Shown in pieces: positions 16,458 through 26,539 of a DNA stretch of 43,741 nucleotides. Made by a program: the position numbers and the translations under genes. The notes under the pieces were generated by a model. That model worked only from the letters and a program-made list of their open reading frames with translations. It did not search any database and was not told the origin of the DNA. The DNA is taken from NCBI GenBank assembly GCA_002255365.1, contig NCBI01000033.1:1-43741 (forward strand), read 5' to 3'. Numbering within the stretch: the first letter of the stretch is position 1; every line of letters begins with the position of its first letter. Origin of the DNA: Chromatiales bacterium 21-64-14 (lineage in GTDB: Bacteria > Pseudomonadota > Gammaproteobacteria > 21-64-14).

Positions 16458-16615
16458 TCTGGATGTCGCGCTCCGAAGTGATTCACGCCTTCCCCCTGAA
16501 GTCTCCGCACTAAACACTGCAGTGCTTGGGACGGTGCTCGTCAACTCAACCCACCGTAACCGGAACGCGGGCCGAATGGACGGGTGGGCCTTGGGCAATT
16601 CCGGCACTCCTCCGG

Positions 16616-16646
16616 TTGATACGGATCGACCGCCTGATTCTAAAAT
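16616..16646 (+). promoter_or_regulatory. predicted promoter overlapped by an FNR-like site
   Basis: -35 TTGATA, 19-base spacer, -10 TAAAAT. The -35 overlaps TTGAT-ACGG-ATCGA (16616-16629), nine of ten half-site matches to the FNR consensus, a position expected for repression. The proximity to the flippase start (121 bases) makes it a candidate promoter for the flippase-methyltransferase pair. Confidence 0.35.
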
Positions 16647-16766
16647 CCTCCGATCGCCCATGGATCACGTTCCTTTGGCACCGGCCGTGCGAGTACGGGC
16701 CGGACCACGATCCCGCGGGGTCGCGTCACCATGGATGCTCGACGTGCCGTGCAATGAAAGGCAGCC

Positions 16767-18224
16767 ATGAGCCTCAAACGCAATACGCTGTATAACCTCA
16801 CTGGCAGCCTTACGCTGATCGGGGTGAGCCTGGTCACGATCCCCCTCTACCTTCATCTGATCGGCAATGCCCGCTACGGCGTGCTCGCCATCGTCCTGCT
16901 GCTGCTAGGCTATTTCAATTTCTTCGACCTTGGTCTAGCGCGGGCCACGGCGAATCGCATCGCACAGCTCCATGACGCCCCGCCGGTGGAACGTGAACGG
17001 GTGTTCTGGACTGCGTTGGCTCTTAACGCGTGCTTCGGGCTTGCTGGCGGTCTGGTGTTATATGGGGTGGCGGGCGTGGGGCTCGCACATTTTTTCAAGA
17101 TGCCGGAATCGATGCGGGTCGAGGTGCTGTCGACGCTGCCATGGCTGGCTGCAAGCGTTCCCGTGGCAACGATCTCCGGCGTTCTCACCGGAACGCTGGA
17201 GGGGCGCGAGCGCTTTGGCGTCGTGAACAGCCTGCAGGTCCTGGGCTCCCTGCTATTCCAGATTACGCCGCTCACGGTGGCCTATGTGCATGGGCCCAAT
17301 CTGAACTGGCTCATCCCTGCAGCGATCCTGGCCCGTACCGCCTCCATGCTGCCCCTCGCCGCCGCCGTCACCCACGCGCTGCCGCTGCGCGGAGCGGGCG
17401 GTCCACAGCGCGCGCTGGCAAAACGGCTGCTCAGTTACGGGGGATGGGTCACGGCTACCAGCCTGGTCGGCCCGGCGTTAGAAACTCTGGACCGGCTCTT
17501 GATCGGCACTGTCCTGGGCGCCGCGTCAGTCACCTACTACACGGTGCCTTCGGAATTGGCCAGCCGCTTTCGCATACTGCCCGGAGCCATCGCCCGAAGC
17601 CTGTTCCCCAGGATGTCCAGTCAGAGCGCCGACGACGCGTCCCGGCAAACCGCCGACAGTTTGCGGATCCTGGCCGCACTGATGACCCCGCTCATCGTCC
17701 TGGGTATCCTGGTCATGGCGCCGTTCCTGAAACTCTGGGTAGGTGCCGAGTTCGCGGCCGACGGCGCGCCGGTGGGCCAAATCATCCTAGTGGGAGTCTG
17801 GATCAACAGTCTGGCCTTCCTGCCCTACACGCAACTGCAATCGCAGGGGCGGCCCGACTTAGTTGCCAAGTTTCATCTGCTGGAGTTGGCACCCTTTGTG
17901 GGCCTGCTATGGCTGGGACTCACCACCTTGGGTTTGGTCGGCGCCGCGCTGGTCTACAGCCTGCGGGGCGCGGTGGACGCTGGCCTGCTGTTCTGGGCCT
18001 CCGGGCAATGGCCCCAGCTACGCGCAGTTTGGCCCGGTGCAGGCTTGGTTCTGGCGGCTTGGGGCGCGGTGCAACTCGCCCATACACCGGGGGCCTTGCT
18101 CCTCGTCGGAATACCCCTGAGCATTGGGTCCGTCGTCCTGGCGTGGCGCGGGACGTCGCGGACGCGGATGAAAACGGCAAAGAGCGCGGGTCAGTATAAG
18201 CCCTTGGCTAAGATCGAGAGGTAG
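16767..18224 (+). CDS. Wzx-type polysaccharide flippase (MVF/MATE superfamily)
   Basis: A 485-residue inner-membrane protein with about 12-14 hydrophobic segments. It begins MSLKRNTLYNLTGSLTLIGV, followed by IPLYLHLIGNARYGVLA and FFDLGLARATANRIAQ, the N-terminal pattern of the polysaccharide biosynthesis (Wzx/RfbX) family. These move lipid-linked glycans across the inner membrane. The gene is followed after three bases by the methyltransferase, so the two form an operon. With the nearby GT2 enzyme it suggests a small glycan-export set; no polymerase or ligase is seen. Confidence 0.88.
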   Translation: MSLKRNTLYNLTGSLTLIGVSLVTIPLYLHLIGNARYGVLAIVLLLLGYFNFFDLGLARATANRIAQLHDAPPVERERVFWTALALNACFGLAGGLVLYGVAGVGLAHFFKMPESMRVEVLSTLPWLAASVPVATISGVLTGTLEGRERFGVVNSLQVLGSLLFQITPLTVAYVHGPNLNWLIPAAILARTASMLPLAAAVTHALPLRGAGGPQRALAKRLLSYGGWVTATSLVGPALETLDRLLIGTVLGAASVTYYTVPSELASRFRILPGAIARSLFPRMSSQSADDASRQTADSLRILAALMTPLIVLGILVMAPFLKLWVGAEFAADGAPVGQIILVGVWINSLAFLPYTQLQSQGRPDLVAKFHLLELAPFVGLLWLGLTTLGLVGAALVYSLRGAVDAGLLFWASGQWPQLRAVWPGAGLVLAAWGAVQLAHTPGALLLVGIPLSIGSVVLAWRGTSRTRMKTAKSAGQYKPLAKIER

Positions 18225-18227
18225 ACG

Positions 18228-19325
18228 GTGAACGGCGATCGAGTTGCGGACCCGACCAAACCCGCTAGCGAACGCCACGCGTCCTGGCCGCCGGACGGGT
18301 TGGAAACGGTTCCCGCCTGCCCAGTCTGCGGCGATGTGCGGCGCGCAATGCTGTATCGGGACTTGCGGGATCAGGTCTTTTTCGTGGCACCCGGGGAATG
18401 GGACTTGTGGCGCTGCTCCGGATGCGGCAGCGCCTACCTGGACCCGCGTCCAGATCGTCAGTCCATCGGACTTGCCTACGGGAGCTACTTCACCCACGAG
18501 GCACCGGCCGGCCACAAGACGTTCAACGCGCGGCGGATCAACCCCATCGTCCGGCTTCGCCAAGCCCTACGCAACGACTACCTCAACCGGCGCTTCGGAT
18601 ACGCCCTAACCCCGGCACTGGGCGTCGGGACACTGCTCGCACGCTGGTTTCCGGCACGCGGGCTTAAAGAAGCGCACCGCATCCGCCATCTGCCGGCACC
18701 GGGCCGTCATCCTGCAACCCTGCTTGATGTCGGCTGCGGAAACGGCGGTTTCCTACTCAACGCCCGTCAGCTTGGTTACGAGGTAGCCGGACTGGAGTTC
18801 GATCCGAAGGCGGTGCAGGTCGCGCGCGGTGCCGGCTTGGACGTGACCGCCGCGCGGATCCCGGGTAGCGGACTGGACACGGCGCGCTTCGACCAGGTCA
18901 CGCTCAGCCACGTAATCGAACACCTGCACGATCCGGTAGGGGCCCTCCAGGAGATTCATTGCCTGCTCAAGCCGGGGGGGCGGGTCTGGATCAAAACACC
19001 GAATCTCGATGCTACGGGACGCCGCCGTTTCGGCGCGGCTTGGCGCGGGCTGGAACCGCCCCGCCATCTGGTGCTCTTCGGCCCACAGGGCCTGTTCCGA
19101 GTTCTGGCCAAGGCGGGGTTTTCCCGCGCCGAATTGCTGCTCCCGGAACCGGAGGCCCGGTTCTATCTGTTATCAAGTTCAGCCATCGCGCGGGGTACGA
19201 ACCCTCATAGTCGATGTCCGATCTCCCCTCGACTCGCTTGGGACGCCCGCAGGCTCGATCGCGAAGCGGCCCGCCACCCCGAACAGGGTGAGTCGATCAC
19301 AATGGTGGCATGGAAGGATCGTTGA
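18228..19325 (+). CDS. class I SAM-dependent methyltransferase with N-terminal zinc ribbon
   Basis: 365 residues from GTG 18228, three bases after the flippase stop. The N-terminus has a four-cysteine zinc-ribbon-like pair (Cys31/Cys34 in CPVCG, Cys63/Cys66 in CSGCG). A methyltransferase domain follows with SAM motif LLDVGCGNGG (about 165-174), LEFDPKAVQVAR, HVIEHLHDP and LLKPGGRVWIKTPN. This is the arrangement of the Methyltransf_23-like enzymes common in O-antigen and capsule clusters. The acceptor is unknown; sugar or lipid-linked glycan methylation is inferred from the neighbour. Confidence 0.88.
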   Translation: MNGDRVADPTKPASERHASWPPDGLETVPACPVCGDVRRAMLYRDLRDQVFFVAPGEWDLWRCSGCGSAYLDPRPDRQSIGLAYGSYFTHEAPAGHKTFNARRINPIVRLRQALRNDYLNRRFGYALTPALGVGTLLARWFPARGLKEAHRIRHLPAPGRHPATLLDVGCGNGGFLLNARQLGYEVAGLEFDPKAVQVARGAGLDVTAARIPGSGLDTARFDQVTLSHVIEHLHDPVGALQEIHCLLKPGGRVWIKTPNLDATGRRRFGAAWRGLEPPRHLVLFGPQGLFRVLAKAGFSRAELLLPEPEARFYLLSSSAIARGTNPHSRCPISPRLAWDARRLDREAARHPEQGESITMVAWKDR

Positions 19326-19443
19326 CAAGATCGGTCGACCATGCCCGTGCCGCTGTCCCTGGAAACATAAGCCACCGTGGCGCTGCTGATCCCGCTGCGG
19401 GGCCCGGCAGCGGCGCGGTACGCCGCCGCGCCGGAGCGATCCC

Positions 19444-20835
19444 TCAACCCTCCACGTGGCGCTCCGTCATACACGCCAGCGCGTCCAGCCAGGCCGCGGC
19501 CTTGTCGAGCGTTTCCTGATACTCAGATTCCAGCTCGGAATCCGCCACGATGCCGCCGCCGGCCCAGAAACACACGCGCCCGGCGCTGTGCACCAGGGTA
19601 CGGATCGCGATGTTCGTGTCCATCGCCCCGTCGAAGCCCACGTAGCCGATGGCGCCGCAATATACGCCGCGCCGCTGGGGTTCCAATTCCTCGATGATCT
19701 CCATGGCACGCAGCTTCGGGGCGCCCGTGATGGAACCCCCGGGGAAGGCGGCCCGCAGGACATCGAGCGCGTCGCGCCCGGGGGCCAGCTGGCCCCGCAC
19801 GGTGCTGACGAGATGGTGTACCGTCGGGTAGCTCTCCAGCCGGAACAGCTCGGGAACCGTGATGCTCCCGCATCGGCATACCTTGCCAAGGTCGTTGCGC
19901 AGCAGATCCACGATCATCAGGTTCTCGGCCCGGTCTTTCGCGCTCTCCCGCAAGGACTCGGCCAAGGCCCGATCGGTCCGCGGGTCCGGCGCGCGCGGGC
20001 GGGTTCCTTTGATCGGCCGGGTCTCCACCCAACCGTCGCGCACCATCAGAAAACACTCGGGGGATGCGCTCAGTACCTGGACCCCCGGGCCGTTGAGGTA
20101 GGCCCCGAACGGTACCGGGCTCAGTGCGCGGATGCGCGTATAGACGGCCCAGGGGTCGCCCTCCACCCGGGCGGTGAAGCGCTGTGCGAGGTTGACCTGA
20201 TAGCAGTCGCCGGACTGGATGTAGCGCTGGATCGCGGCGAACGCGGCCCCGTAGGACTGGTAATCCAGGTTGGAACGCGCCGTCGAGGTCACCCGGAACC
20301 GCCGCGGCCGGGTCTCCGGCGCGGGCGACGAGAACTGCGCCGTGAGGTCCGCCCAGCGCTGCCGGGTGCGGGGGTCGCGGCCCTGGCCGACCAGCCACGT
20401 GCGCTGCGCCTCGTGGTCCACGACCAGGGCCCAGTCGTAGACCGCGACCGCCATCTCCGGGATCCCGTCCGCGTCCGTGGCAATCACCGGCAATCGTTCC
20501 AAACGCCGCGCAAGGTCGTAGCCGAAATATCCGATGGCCCCGCCGCAGAACGGCAGCCCGGGAACGCCGTCCGCGGCCGGGCCCAAGGCCTGGCGGACGA
20601 GAGAGAACGGATCCTCGGGAGAGAGATCGGTGCGCTCCGGACCGCGGACTTCCGTGATCCCGCCCCGGGTGATCAGGGTGGTCGCCGGGTCCGCCGTCAG
20701 GATGTCGTAGCGCCCCTGCCGCCCAGCCGGGCGGCCGCTGTCCAGGAACACCGCCCACGGGCGGTCCGCCAGCCGGGCGGCGAACGCCGCGGCGCTATCG
20801 GGACGATAGGGCAACTCCGCAAGCAGCGGTCTCAA
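19444..20835 (-). CDS. pabB: aminodeoxychorismate synthase component I
   Basis: 463 residues from the TTG at 20835, chosen because GGGAGGG lies 8 bases upstream and the protein then begins MRPLLAELPYRPD. The frame is open further upstream but in Arg/Gly-rich non-coding sequence. It converts chorismate with ammonia to 4-amino-4-deoxychorismate for folate. The chorismate-binding domain has PIKGTRPR (with the PabB-type Lys, where TrpE differs), AENLMIVDLLRNDLGKVC, PGGSITGAPKLRAMEII and YCGAIGYVGFDG. No pabA or pabC is adjacent. It is divergent from the DUF3683 gene. Confidence 0.92.
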   Translation of the reverse strand: MRPLLAELPYRPDSAAAFAARLADRPWAVFLDSGRPAGRQGRYDILTADPATTLITRGGITEVRGPERTDLSPEDPFSLVRQALGPAADGVPGLPFCGGAIGYFGYDLARRLERLPVIATDADGIPEMAVAVYDWALVVDHEAQRTWLVGQGRDPRTRQRWADLTAQFSSPAPETRPRRFRVTSTARSNLDYQSYGAAFAAIQRYIQSGDCYQVNLAQRFTARVEGDPWAVYTRIRALSPVPFGAYLNGPGVQVLSASPECFLMVRDGWVETRPIKGTRPRAPDPRTDRALAESLRESAKDRAENLMIVDLLRNDLGKVCRCGSITVPELFRLESYPTVHHLVSTVRGQLAPGRDALDVLRAAFPGGSITGAPKLRAMEIIEELEPQRRGVYCGAIGYVGFDGAMDTNIAIRTLVHSAGRVCFWAGGGIVADSELESEYQETLDKAAAWLDALACMTERHVEG

Positions 20836-21233
20836 GCAGTATCCCTCCCGGGGTCCGGACCGGCCGACCACGCACCACCGCCCCCGGACTGCCACGCCTG
20901 TCCTGGGCACGCAGCGCCGGTACGCGCCGCCACCAGAGCGTGCCGGCGCCGGGCCAGTGGGTCCGGCCGAGCGTCCCTCTGCCCCGCCCCCCTGGGGTCC
21001 CATGGCCCGGCAGCCGGTGGCCGGCAGCGGCCGGCACCGCGTTCCCCACCGGACCGGCACGATCCGGCGCCGCCCCATCATAATGCCAACCCCCAGCGTT
21101 TATCACGGGCGCGCGGCGCGTATAATCTCCGGCGCAGACCCATCCGCCTGCCCCCATGATCCCGTCTGGTGCGTATCGACGCCGCGCCGTACCGGCGGCC
21201 ACCCTGTCTGATTGAACGGCTTGCGATCACACC
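20836..21233. other. 398-bp divergent intergenic region
   Basis: Very GC-rich. Contains a perfect TATAAT at 21121-21126 reading toward the DUF3683 gene. The upstream extension of the pabB frame is considered non-coding. Confidence 0.5.
21098..21126 (+). promoter_or_regulatory. predicted promoter of the DUF3683 oxidoreductase gene
   Basis: Perfect -10 TATAAT at 21121-21126, with a poor -35 (GTTTAT) 17 bases upstream. The transcript would start near 21133, about 100 bases before the ATG. Confidence 0.45.
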
Positions 21234-24200
21234 ATGACTGCCTCAGCGCACCGGATCCGCGAAATCCCCTACAACTACACCTCGTTCTCCGACCGGGAGA
21301 TCGTCGAGCGTTATCTCGGGGAAGAGATGTGGGCGGTGATCAACGAATTGCGCGGCACCCGCCGCACCGGCATCTCGGCCCGCATGTTGTTCGAGGTACT
21401 GGGGGATATGTGGGTCGTGGACCGCAACCCCTATATCCAGGACGACCTGCTGGAGAACCGCAAGCGGTTCCGCTCCCTGGCCCATGCCCTGCACCACCGG
21501 CTGGACCAAATCGTCGCCCGCGCCAACGGTAATCTGCTGGCCCTGGAACTGGCGGGCCGCGCGCGCCAGGCGGTGCTCCGGTTCGAGGCCTGGTTCCCGG
21601 AGACCCGCGACCTGCGCGCGCGGATCCGGCGCCGTCTGCGCCGCGTCACGCGCGCGGACAACATCGACTTCGGCGGCCTGGCCCGGGTATCCCACGCGAC
21701 CGACGCCACCGACTGGCGCGTGGAAATGCCGTTCGTGGTGATCAGCCCGGACGACGAGGCCGAGGTGCGCGCCGTGGTGGCGGGTTGCGTGGAGCTTGGT
21801 TTGACCATCATTCCGCGCGGCGGCGGCACCGGCTACACCGGTGGCGCGGTGCCCCTGGACCACCGCTCGGCGGTGATCAACACCGAAAAGCTCGAAGGAC
21901 TGGGGACGGTGGAGTTGCGCGTGCTGCCGGGTCTCGACCACGAGGTGCCCACGATCCGCGCGGAAGCGGGCGTAGTTACACGGCGGGTATCGGAACGGGC
22001 CGAAGCGGCCGGGTATGCGTTCGCGGTGGATCCCACCTCCCAGGACGCCTCCACCATCGGCGGCAACGTGGCCATGAACGCCGGCGGCAAGAAGGCGGTG
22101 CTGTGGGGAACCACCCTGGACAACTTGGCGTCGTGGCGGATGGTGCTGCCCGACGGGCTGTGGCTGGAAGTGGAACGCGTACATCACAATCTCGGGCGGA
22201 TCCACGACCAGGAGACGGTGGAGTTCCGGCTCACGCGCTACCGCGCCGACGGCCGCACCCCGGTGGGGACGCCCCAGACCCTGCGCATGGCCGGCCGCAG
22301 CCTTCGGCAACATGGCCTGGGCAAGGACGTGACCGATAAGTTCCTCGGCGGGCTGCCGGGCGTGCAAAAGGAGGGCTGCGACGGCCTGATCACCTCGGCG
22401 GTGTTCATCCTGCACCGCATGCCCCGTCATACCCGCACCGTGTGCCTGGAGTTCTTCGGCACCGACCTGAAGCGCGCGGTACCGGCGATCGTCGAGACCA
22501 AGGCCTATCTGGACGCCCATCCCGATGTACTGCTGAGCGGGTTGGAGCATCTCGACGCCCGCTACGTCCGTGCGGTGGACTACAGCACCATGGCGCCACG
22601 GCGCGAGTTGCCCACGATGGTGCTGCTGGCGGATATCTCGGGCGACGCGGAAGACGCCGTGGCACAAGCCGCCTCCGAGGTGGTGCGCATGGCCAACGCC
22701 CGCGGCGCCGAGGGCTTCGTGGCGGTCAGCCCCGAGGCGCGCCGCCGGTTCTGGGCGCCGCGCGCGCGCACCGCCGCCATCGCCACCCACACCAACGCCT
22801 TCAAGATCAACGAGGACGTGGTGATCCCGCTGGCGCGTCTGGCGGACTACAGCGCGGGGATCGAGCGCATCAACGTGGAGTACTCCACCCGCAACAAGCT
22901 GGAGATGATCGACGCGGTACTGGAATACCTGGCTGGGGAACTCCCGGAACTGCGTGGCCTGCCCGGCTTCGAGGACAGCGCCGAGAACCGCGCCATCCTG
23001 GCCGCCAAGCAGGCGGCGGCCCAGGAGCACCTGGGGCGGGTCCGGGACCACTGGCAGGGTCTGCTGGCGCACCTGGATGAAGACGCGCGCGGCCACGACG
23101 CGCTGCTGGACGACACCAGCCGGGCACGGCTGCAGGCCGGTGACTGCCTCCTCGACCTGCTCCTGCGCCGCGACCTGCGCATCTCTTACCGGCGCGAGGT
23201 GGAGCGCCCGCTCAAGGAGATCTTCGCCGGACAGGAGCTGGAACCGGTGCATCGGCGCCTGGACGGGATCCATGACGCCCTGCGCTCCGGCCGGCTGTTC
23301 GTAGCCACCCATATGCACGCCGGCGACGGCAACGTGCATACCAATATCCCGGTCAACTCCAACGACTACCGGATGCTGCGCGAGGCGGAGCAGATCGTGC
23401 GTCGCGTCATGACCCTCGCCAAGGCCCTGGGAGGGGTCATCTCCGGCGAACACGGCATCGGCCTGACCAAGGTCCAGTACCTGGAGGCCGGCGCCCTCGA
23501 CGCGTTCACCGCCTACAAGGCCAAGGTGGATCCCGATGGCCATTTCAACCGCGGCAAGCTCATGGCGGGCTCCGGACTGGCGCAGGCCTACACCCCGTCC
23601 CTGCGCCTGGTCCAGCAGGAGGCGCTGCTCCTGGAGCAGAGCGAACTCGGGGCGCTCAACGACGACATCCGCAACTGTTTGCGCTGCGGCAAGTGCAAGC
23701 CGGTGTGCACCACCCATGTGCCGCGCGCCAACCTGTTGTACTCCCCGCGCAACAAGATCCTGGCCACCGGACTGATCATCGAGGCCTTCCTCTACGAGGA
23801 ACAGACCCGGCGCGGCATCTCCACCCACCACTTCGCGGAGATGAACGACGTGGCGGACCACTGCACGGTGTGCCACAAATGCCTCGATCCCTGCCCGGTG
23901 CACATCGACTTTGGCGATGTATCCATTCGCATGCGCCATATCCTGCGCCAGCGCGGACAGAAGCGCGCGAGCCCCGCGACCTGGGCGGCCATGGCGTTTC
24001 TCAACGTGACCGATCCGCGCACCATCAACCTGATGCGCAAGACCCTGATCCAGTGGGGGTACCGGGGGCAGCGCCTGGCCTACCACGTAGTGGGACGGCT
24101 GACGCGCAAGGGCAACGCCACGCGCCCGGCGGCCACCACCGGGCCCATGTCGGTACGCGCCCAGGTAATCAACTTCGTCAAGAAACCCATGCCCGACGGG

Positions 24201-25085
24201 CTGCCCAGCCGCACCATGCGCGCCCTGCTGGGGGTGGAAGACAACAAGATGGTGCCCATCCTGCGCGACCCGGCGCGGATCACTGAAGACTCCGACGCGG
24301 TGTTCTATTTCCCCGGCTGCGGTTCGGAACGCCTGTTCAGCCAGATCGGCCTCGCCACCCTGGCCATGCTCTACGAGGCCGGGGTGCAGACCGTGCTGCC
24401 ACCCGGTTTCCTGTGCTGCGGCTATCCACAGACATCCAGTGGCGACCGCGCGCGCGGCCACAAGATCACCACCGACAACCGGGTGCTGTTCCACCGCGTC
24501 GCGAACACCCTCAACTACATGGACATCAAGACGGTGATCGTGTCCTGCGGCACCTGCATGGACCAGATCCAGAGCTATGAGTTCGAGAAGATCTTCCCGG
24601 GCTGCCGGCTGTTGGACATCCACGAATACCTGATGGAAAAGGGGCTGCGCCTGGACGGCGTCAGCGGGGTGCGCTACCTGTATCACGACCCCTGCCATAC
24701 CCCCATGAAGACCTACAGCGGCACCCAGGTTGCCGCGCGACTCATGGGACAGGAGGTCCAGCTCTCGGAACGCTGCTGCGGCGAGGCCGGTACCTTTGCG
24801 GTATCGCGCCCGGATATCGCCACGCAGGTCCGGTTCCGCAAGCAGGAGGAACTGCACGAGGGCATCCGCTCCCTCACCGGCGCGACCCGGGCCCACGGTG
24901 GTAACGTGAAGCTCCTCACCTCGTGTCCGGCCTGTCAGCAGGGGTTGATGCGCTATGCCAACGATACCGGGCTGGAGACCACCTATATCGTCGTGGAGAT
25001 GGCCAACCACCTCCTGGGCAAGGATTGGCAGCAGCGCTTCGTGGAGCGCGCCAAGGACGGCGGCATCGAACGGGTGCTGCTGTAG
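21234..25085 (+). CDS. DUF3683 FAD-binding/Fe-S oxidoreductase, GlcD-GlcF type fusion
   Basis: A 1283-residue single polypeptide. The N-terminal DUF3683 region (about 1-160) is followed by a PCMH-type FAD domain (about 170-400) with [14 protein letters not shown] and [17 protein letters not shown]. An FAD-oxidase C-terminal domain has [12 protein letters not shown] and [10 protein letters not shown]. Two 4Fe-4S motifs follow ([12 protein letters not shown] near 815 and [13 protein letters not shown] near 880). The protein ends with two CCG cysteine-rich domains ([20 protein letters not shown] and RCCGEAG). The layout is that of D-2-hydroxyacid dehydrogenases joined to their electron-transfer subunit. 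D-lactate, glycolate or D-2-hydroxyglutarate are possible substrates; electrons probably go to the quinone pool. Start at ATG 21234. Confidence 0.9.
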   Translation: MTASAHRIREIPYNYTSFSDREIVERYLGEEMWAVINELRGTRRTGISARMLFEVLGDMWVVDRNPYIQDDLLENRKRFRSLAHALHHRLDQIVARANGNLLALELAGRARQAVLRFEAWFPETRDLRARIRRRLRRVTRADNIDFGGLARVSHATDATDWRVEMPFVVISPDDEAEVRAVVAGCVELGLTIIPRGGGTGYTGGAVPLDHRSAVINTEKLEGLGTVELRVLPGLDHEVPTIRAEAGVVTRRVSERAEAAGYAFAVDPTSQDASTIGGNVAMNAGGKKAVLWGTTLDNLASWRMVLPDGLWLEVERVHHNLGRIHDQETVEFRLTRYRADGRTPVGTPQTLRMAGRSLRQHGLGKDVTDKFLGGLPGVQKEGCDGLITSAVFILHRMPRHTRTVCLEFFGTDLKRAVPAIVETKAYLDAHPDVLLSGLEHLDARYVRAVDYSTMAPRRELPTMVLLADISGDAEDAVAQAASEVVRMANARGAEGFVAVSPEARRRFWAPRARTAAIATHTNAFKINEDVVIPLARLADYSAGIERINVEYSTRNKLEMIDAVLEYLAGELPELRGLPGFEDSAENRAILAAKQAAAQEHLGRVRDHWQGLLAHLDEDARGHDALLDDTSRARLQAGDCLLDLLLRRDLRISYRREVERPLKEIFAGQELEPVHRRLDGIHDALRSGRLFVATHMHAGDGNVHTNIPVNSNDYRMLREAEQIVRRVMTLAKALGGVISGEHGIGLTKVQYLEAGALDAFTAYKAKVDPDGHFNRGKLMAGSGLAQAYTPSLRLVQQEALLLEQSELGALNDDIRNCLRCGKCKPVCTTHVPRANLLYSPRNKILATGLIIEAFLYEEQTRRGISTHHFAEMNDVADHCTVCHKCLDPCPVHIDFGDVSIRMRHILRQRGQKRASPATWAAMAFLNVTDPRTINLMRKTLIQWGYRGQRLAYHVVGRLTRKGNATRPAATTGPMSVRAQVINFVKKPMPDGLPSRTMRALLGVEDNKMVPILRDPARITEDSDAVFYFPGCGSERLFSQIGLATLAMLYEAGVQTVLPPGFLCCGYPQTSSGDRARGHKITTDNRVLFHRVANTLNYMDIKTVIVSCGTCMDQIQSYEFEKIFPGCRLLDIHEYLMEKGLRLDGVSGVRYLYHDPCHTPMKTYSGTQVAARLMGQEVQLSERCCGEAGTFAVSRPDIATQVRFRKQEELHEGIRSLTGATRAHGGNVKLLTSCPACQQGLMRYANDTGLETTYIVVEMANHLLGKDWQQRFVERAKDGGIERVLL

Positions 25086-25339
25086 GCGCGTGCCGCGCCC
25101 GTGCGGGCCGGCGCCCCGGGCGCAGCGATCCGAAAATCCGCGCCGGGAGAGCGCCATCCCAGTGACACCGGAAAAATCGCGGGCCCGCCCGTATGGCGCT
25201 TACTTGAGCCCTGGCTATTGACGGCGGACCAGAGCGCTGAGTTGCGCCACCGAACGCACGGAACGCGCGTACCTTGGTCCGTGGGTTTGGTGATCATTTT
25301 TTACGATATAGGCCCCCAGTAAGACTTCCGGGTCCCGCC

Positions 25340-26092
25340 CTATCCATCCGCCACCACCTGGACAATGCGCAGGCGCTCCTCCCGGAGGTTGCGCAGCACA
25401 TTGGCCGCCATGGCGCCGAAGTCCGCGCCGAGGAGCAGATGCAAACCGATCGGCGAAGGCCCCAAGCCCGCCGCCGTCAGGGCCGCGCGCAGCGTCGACT
25501 CGGTGGCCACGAAGCTGATGGACGGCTCCCGCGCCCAGGGCACCGGGAAGTGCAGACCGCCACCGTTCCCGTGGGCGAGGAGTTCGTACAGGGCGATGCG
25601 TCCTCCCGGCCGCAGCACCCGGCGGCACTCGCGGAACAACGTGTCCTTATCCGGGATATTCATGGTGACGTGTTGGGTCCAGACACCGTCGAAACTCTGG
25701 TCCTCGAACGGCATGTCGAGCGCATCGCCCTGACGGTAGTCCACCAAGTGATCCAGGCCGGTACGCGCAGCCAGCATGCTCGCCGTGCGGCAGTACTCCA
25801 TGGTGAGGTCCAGTCCCGTGACCTTGCAGCCGCACGCCCGGGCAAGCTGACGGGAGGGCCCGCCGATTCCGCAGCCCACATCCAACACCCGCGCGCCGGC
25901 GGTGAACGCCGCGAGCCGGACCAGTTCCTCGGTGGCCTCCCGTCCACGGATATGGAACTCGTCCACCGCTGCGAGATCATCCGGCGTGAGACGTTCGGGA
26001 TCCTTCCCGGCGTCCCGTAGTGCCTGCAGGATAGCCTCCCCCAGGCCGCTGCGGTCGTAGTGGCCTGCGACCCCTTGCGATGTTTGGGTCAT
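25340..26092 (-). CDS. SAM-dependent methyltransferase, sarcosine/dimethylglycine N-methyltransferase-like
   Basis: 250 residues. SAM motif RVLDVGCGIGGPSRQLA (about 69-85), GLDLTMEYCRTA, YRQGDALDMPF, WTQHVTMNIPDKD and RVLRPGGRIALYE. The combination of D-x2-H-x-RG-x2-AT, then GLDLT-x2-YC and WTQHV-x-MNI-x-DK is what I associate with the sarcosine/dimethylglycine methyltransferases that make glycine betaine. The partner glycine methyltransferase is not present. An alternative is a generic UbiE-like methyltransferase. The gene converges on the DUF3683 gene and is divergent from gnd. Confidence 0.8.
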   Translation of the reverse strand: MTQTSQGVAGHYDRSGLGEAILQALRDAGKDPERLTPDDLAAVDEFHIRGREATEELVRLAAFTAGARVLDVGCGIGGPSRQLARACGCKVTGLDLTMEYCRTASMLAARTGLDHLVDYRQGDALDMPFEDQSFDGVWTQHVTMNIPDKDTLFRECRRVLRPGGRIALYELLAHGNGGGLHFPVPWAREPSISFVATESTLRAALTAAGLGPSPIGLHLLLGADFGAMAANVLRNLREERLRIVQVVADG

Positions 26093-26539
26093 GACGCGCC
26101 TCCTCCGTACATGTCATTGATTTTATTTGGTCCAGGGTTCTATCGGTCCACCAAGCCGCCCGCGGGAAAAGCGGGGGGCCGGCACCTGTCACGGCGCCGC
26201 GGCCGGCGCCCAGAGAGTGTAGCCGTAAACCGGACCCGCGGGGCCCGGAGACCATCGGCGCGCATCCCAACCGGTTCGTGTTCGTTACCGGCGCCGGTGT
26301 TCGGCCCGGAACCATGGGCCACGGAATCCATCCAAACCGTACGTCGGACCCGCTCCGCGGCGCCAAACGGAACGTGGTACTGTAAGTTCAGAAATCCGGC
26401 GTAAGGCGGCGGAGGTGGAGCCGGTTCGACCACCAACCGACCCCCGTCCGTGCGGCGCGGCGGGAGAGCCCGAACCGCAAGACGGGCGACCCGCGCGATA
26501 GCGCCGGTTCGAACCCATTCCCGACAGGAGGACGACACG
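26093..26539. other. 447-bp divergent intergenic region
   Basis: Lies between the methyltransferase and gnd starts. AT-rich around 26113-26140 (toward the methyltransferase) and GC-rich elsewhere. No clear promoter, repeat or RNA was seen. Confidence 0.4.

Larger units (their letters stand above)
16108..16766. other. 660-bp intergenic region upstream of the flippase gene
   Basis: Holds two candidate sigma-70 promoters reading toward the flippase gene (16429-16457 and 16616-16646). The open frame at 16239-16661 on the minus strand is rejected: its sequence resembles no protein and it covers promoter-like DNA. Confidence 0.5.

Noticed and set aside
16239..16661. 140-codon minus-strand frame upstream of the flippase
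   Set aside because: Ser/Arg-rich low-complexity translation, and it covers two good promoter candidates on the other strand.
19456..21159. 567-codon frame antisense to pabB
   Set aside because: Same artefact of codon bias; no protein-like segments, and pabB motifs are complete on the other strand.
21243..25157. 1304-codon open frame antisense to the DUF3683 gene
   Set aside because: It mirrors the GC-rich codons of the sense gene; its translation is His/Gly/Ala/Val-rich with no domains, while the sense frame has complete FAD and Fe-S motifs.
25274..26020. 248-codon frame antisense to the methyltransferase
   Set aside because: Shadow frame; the sense strand has all SAM-binding motifs.
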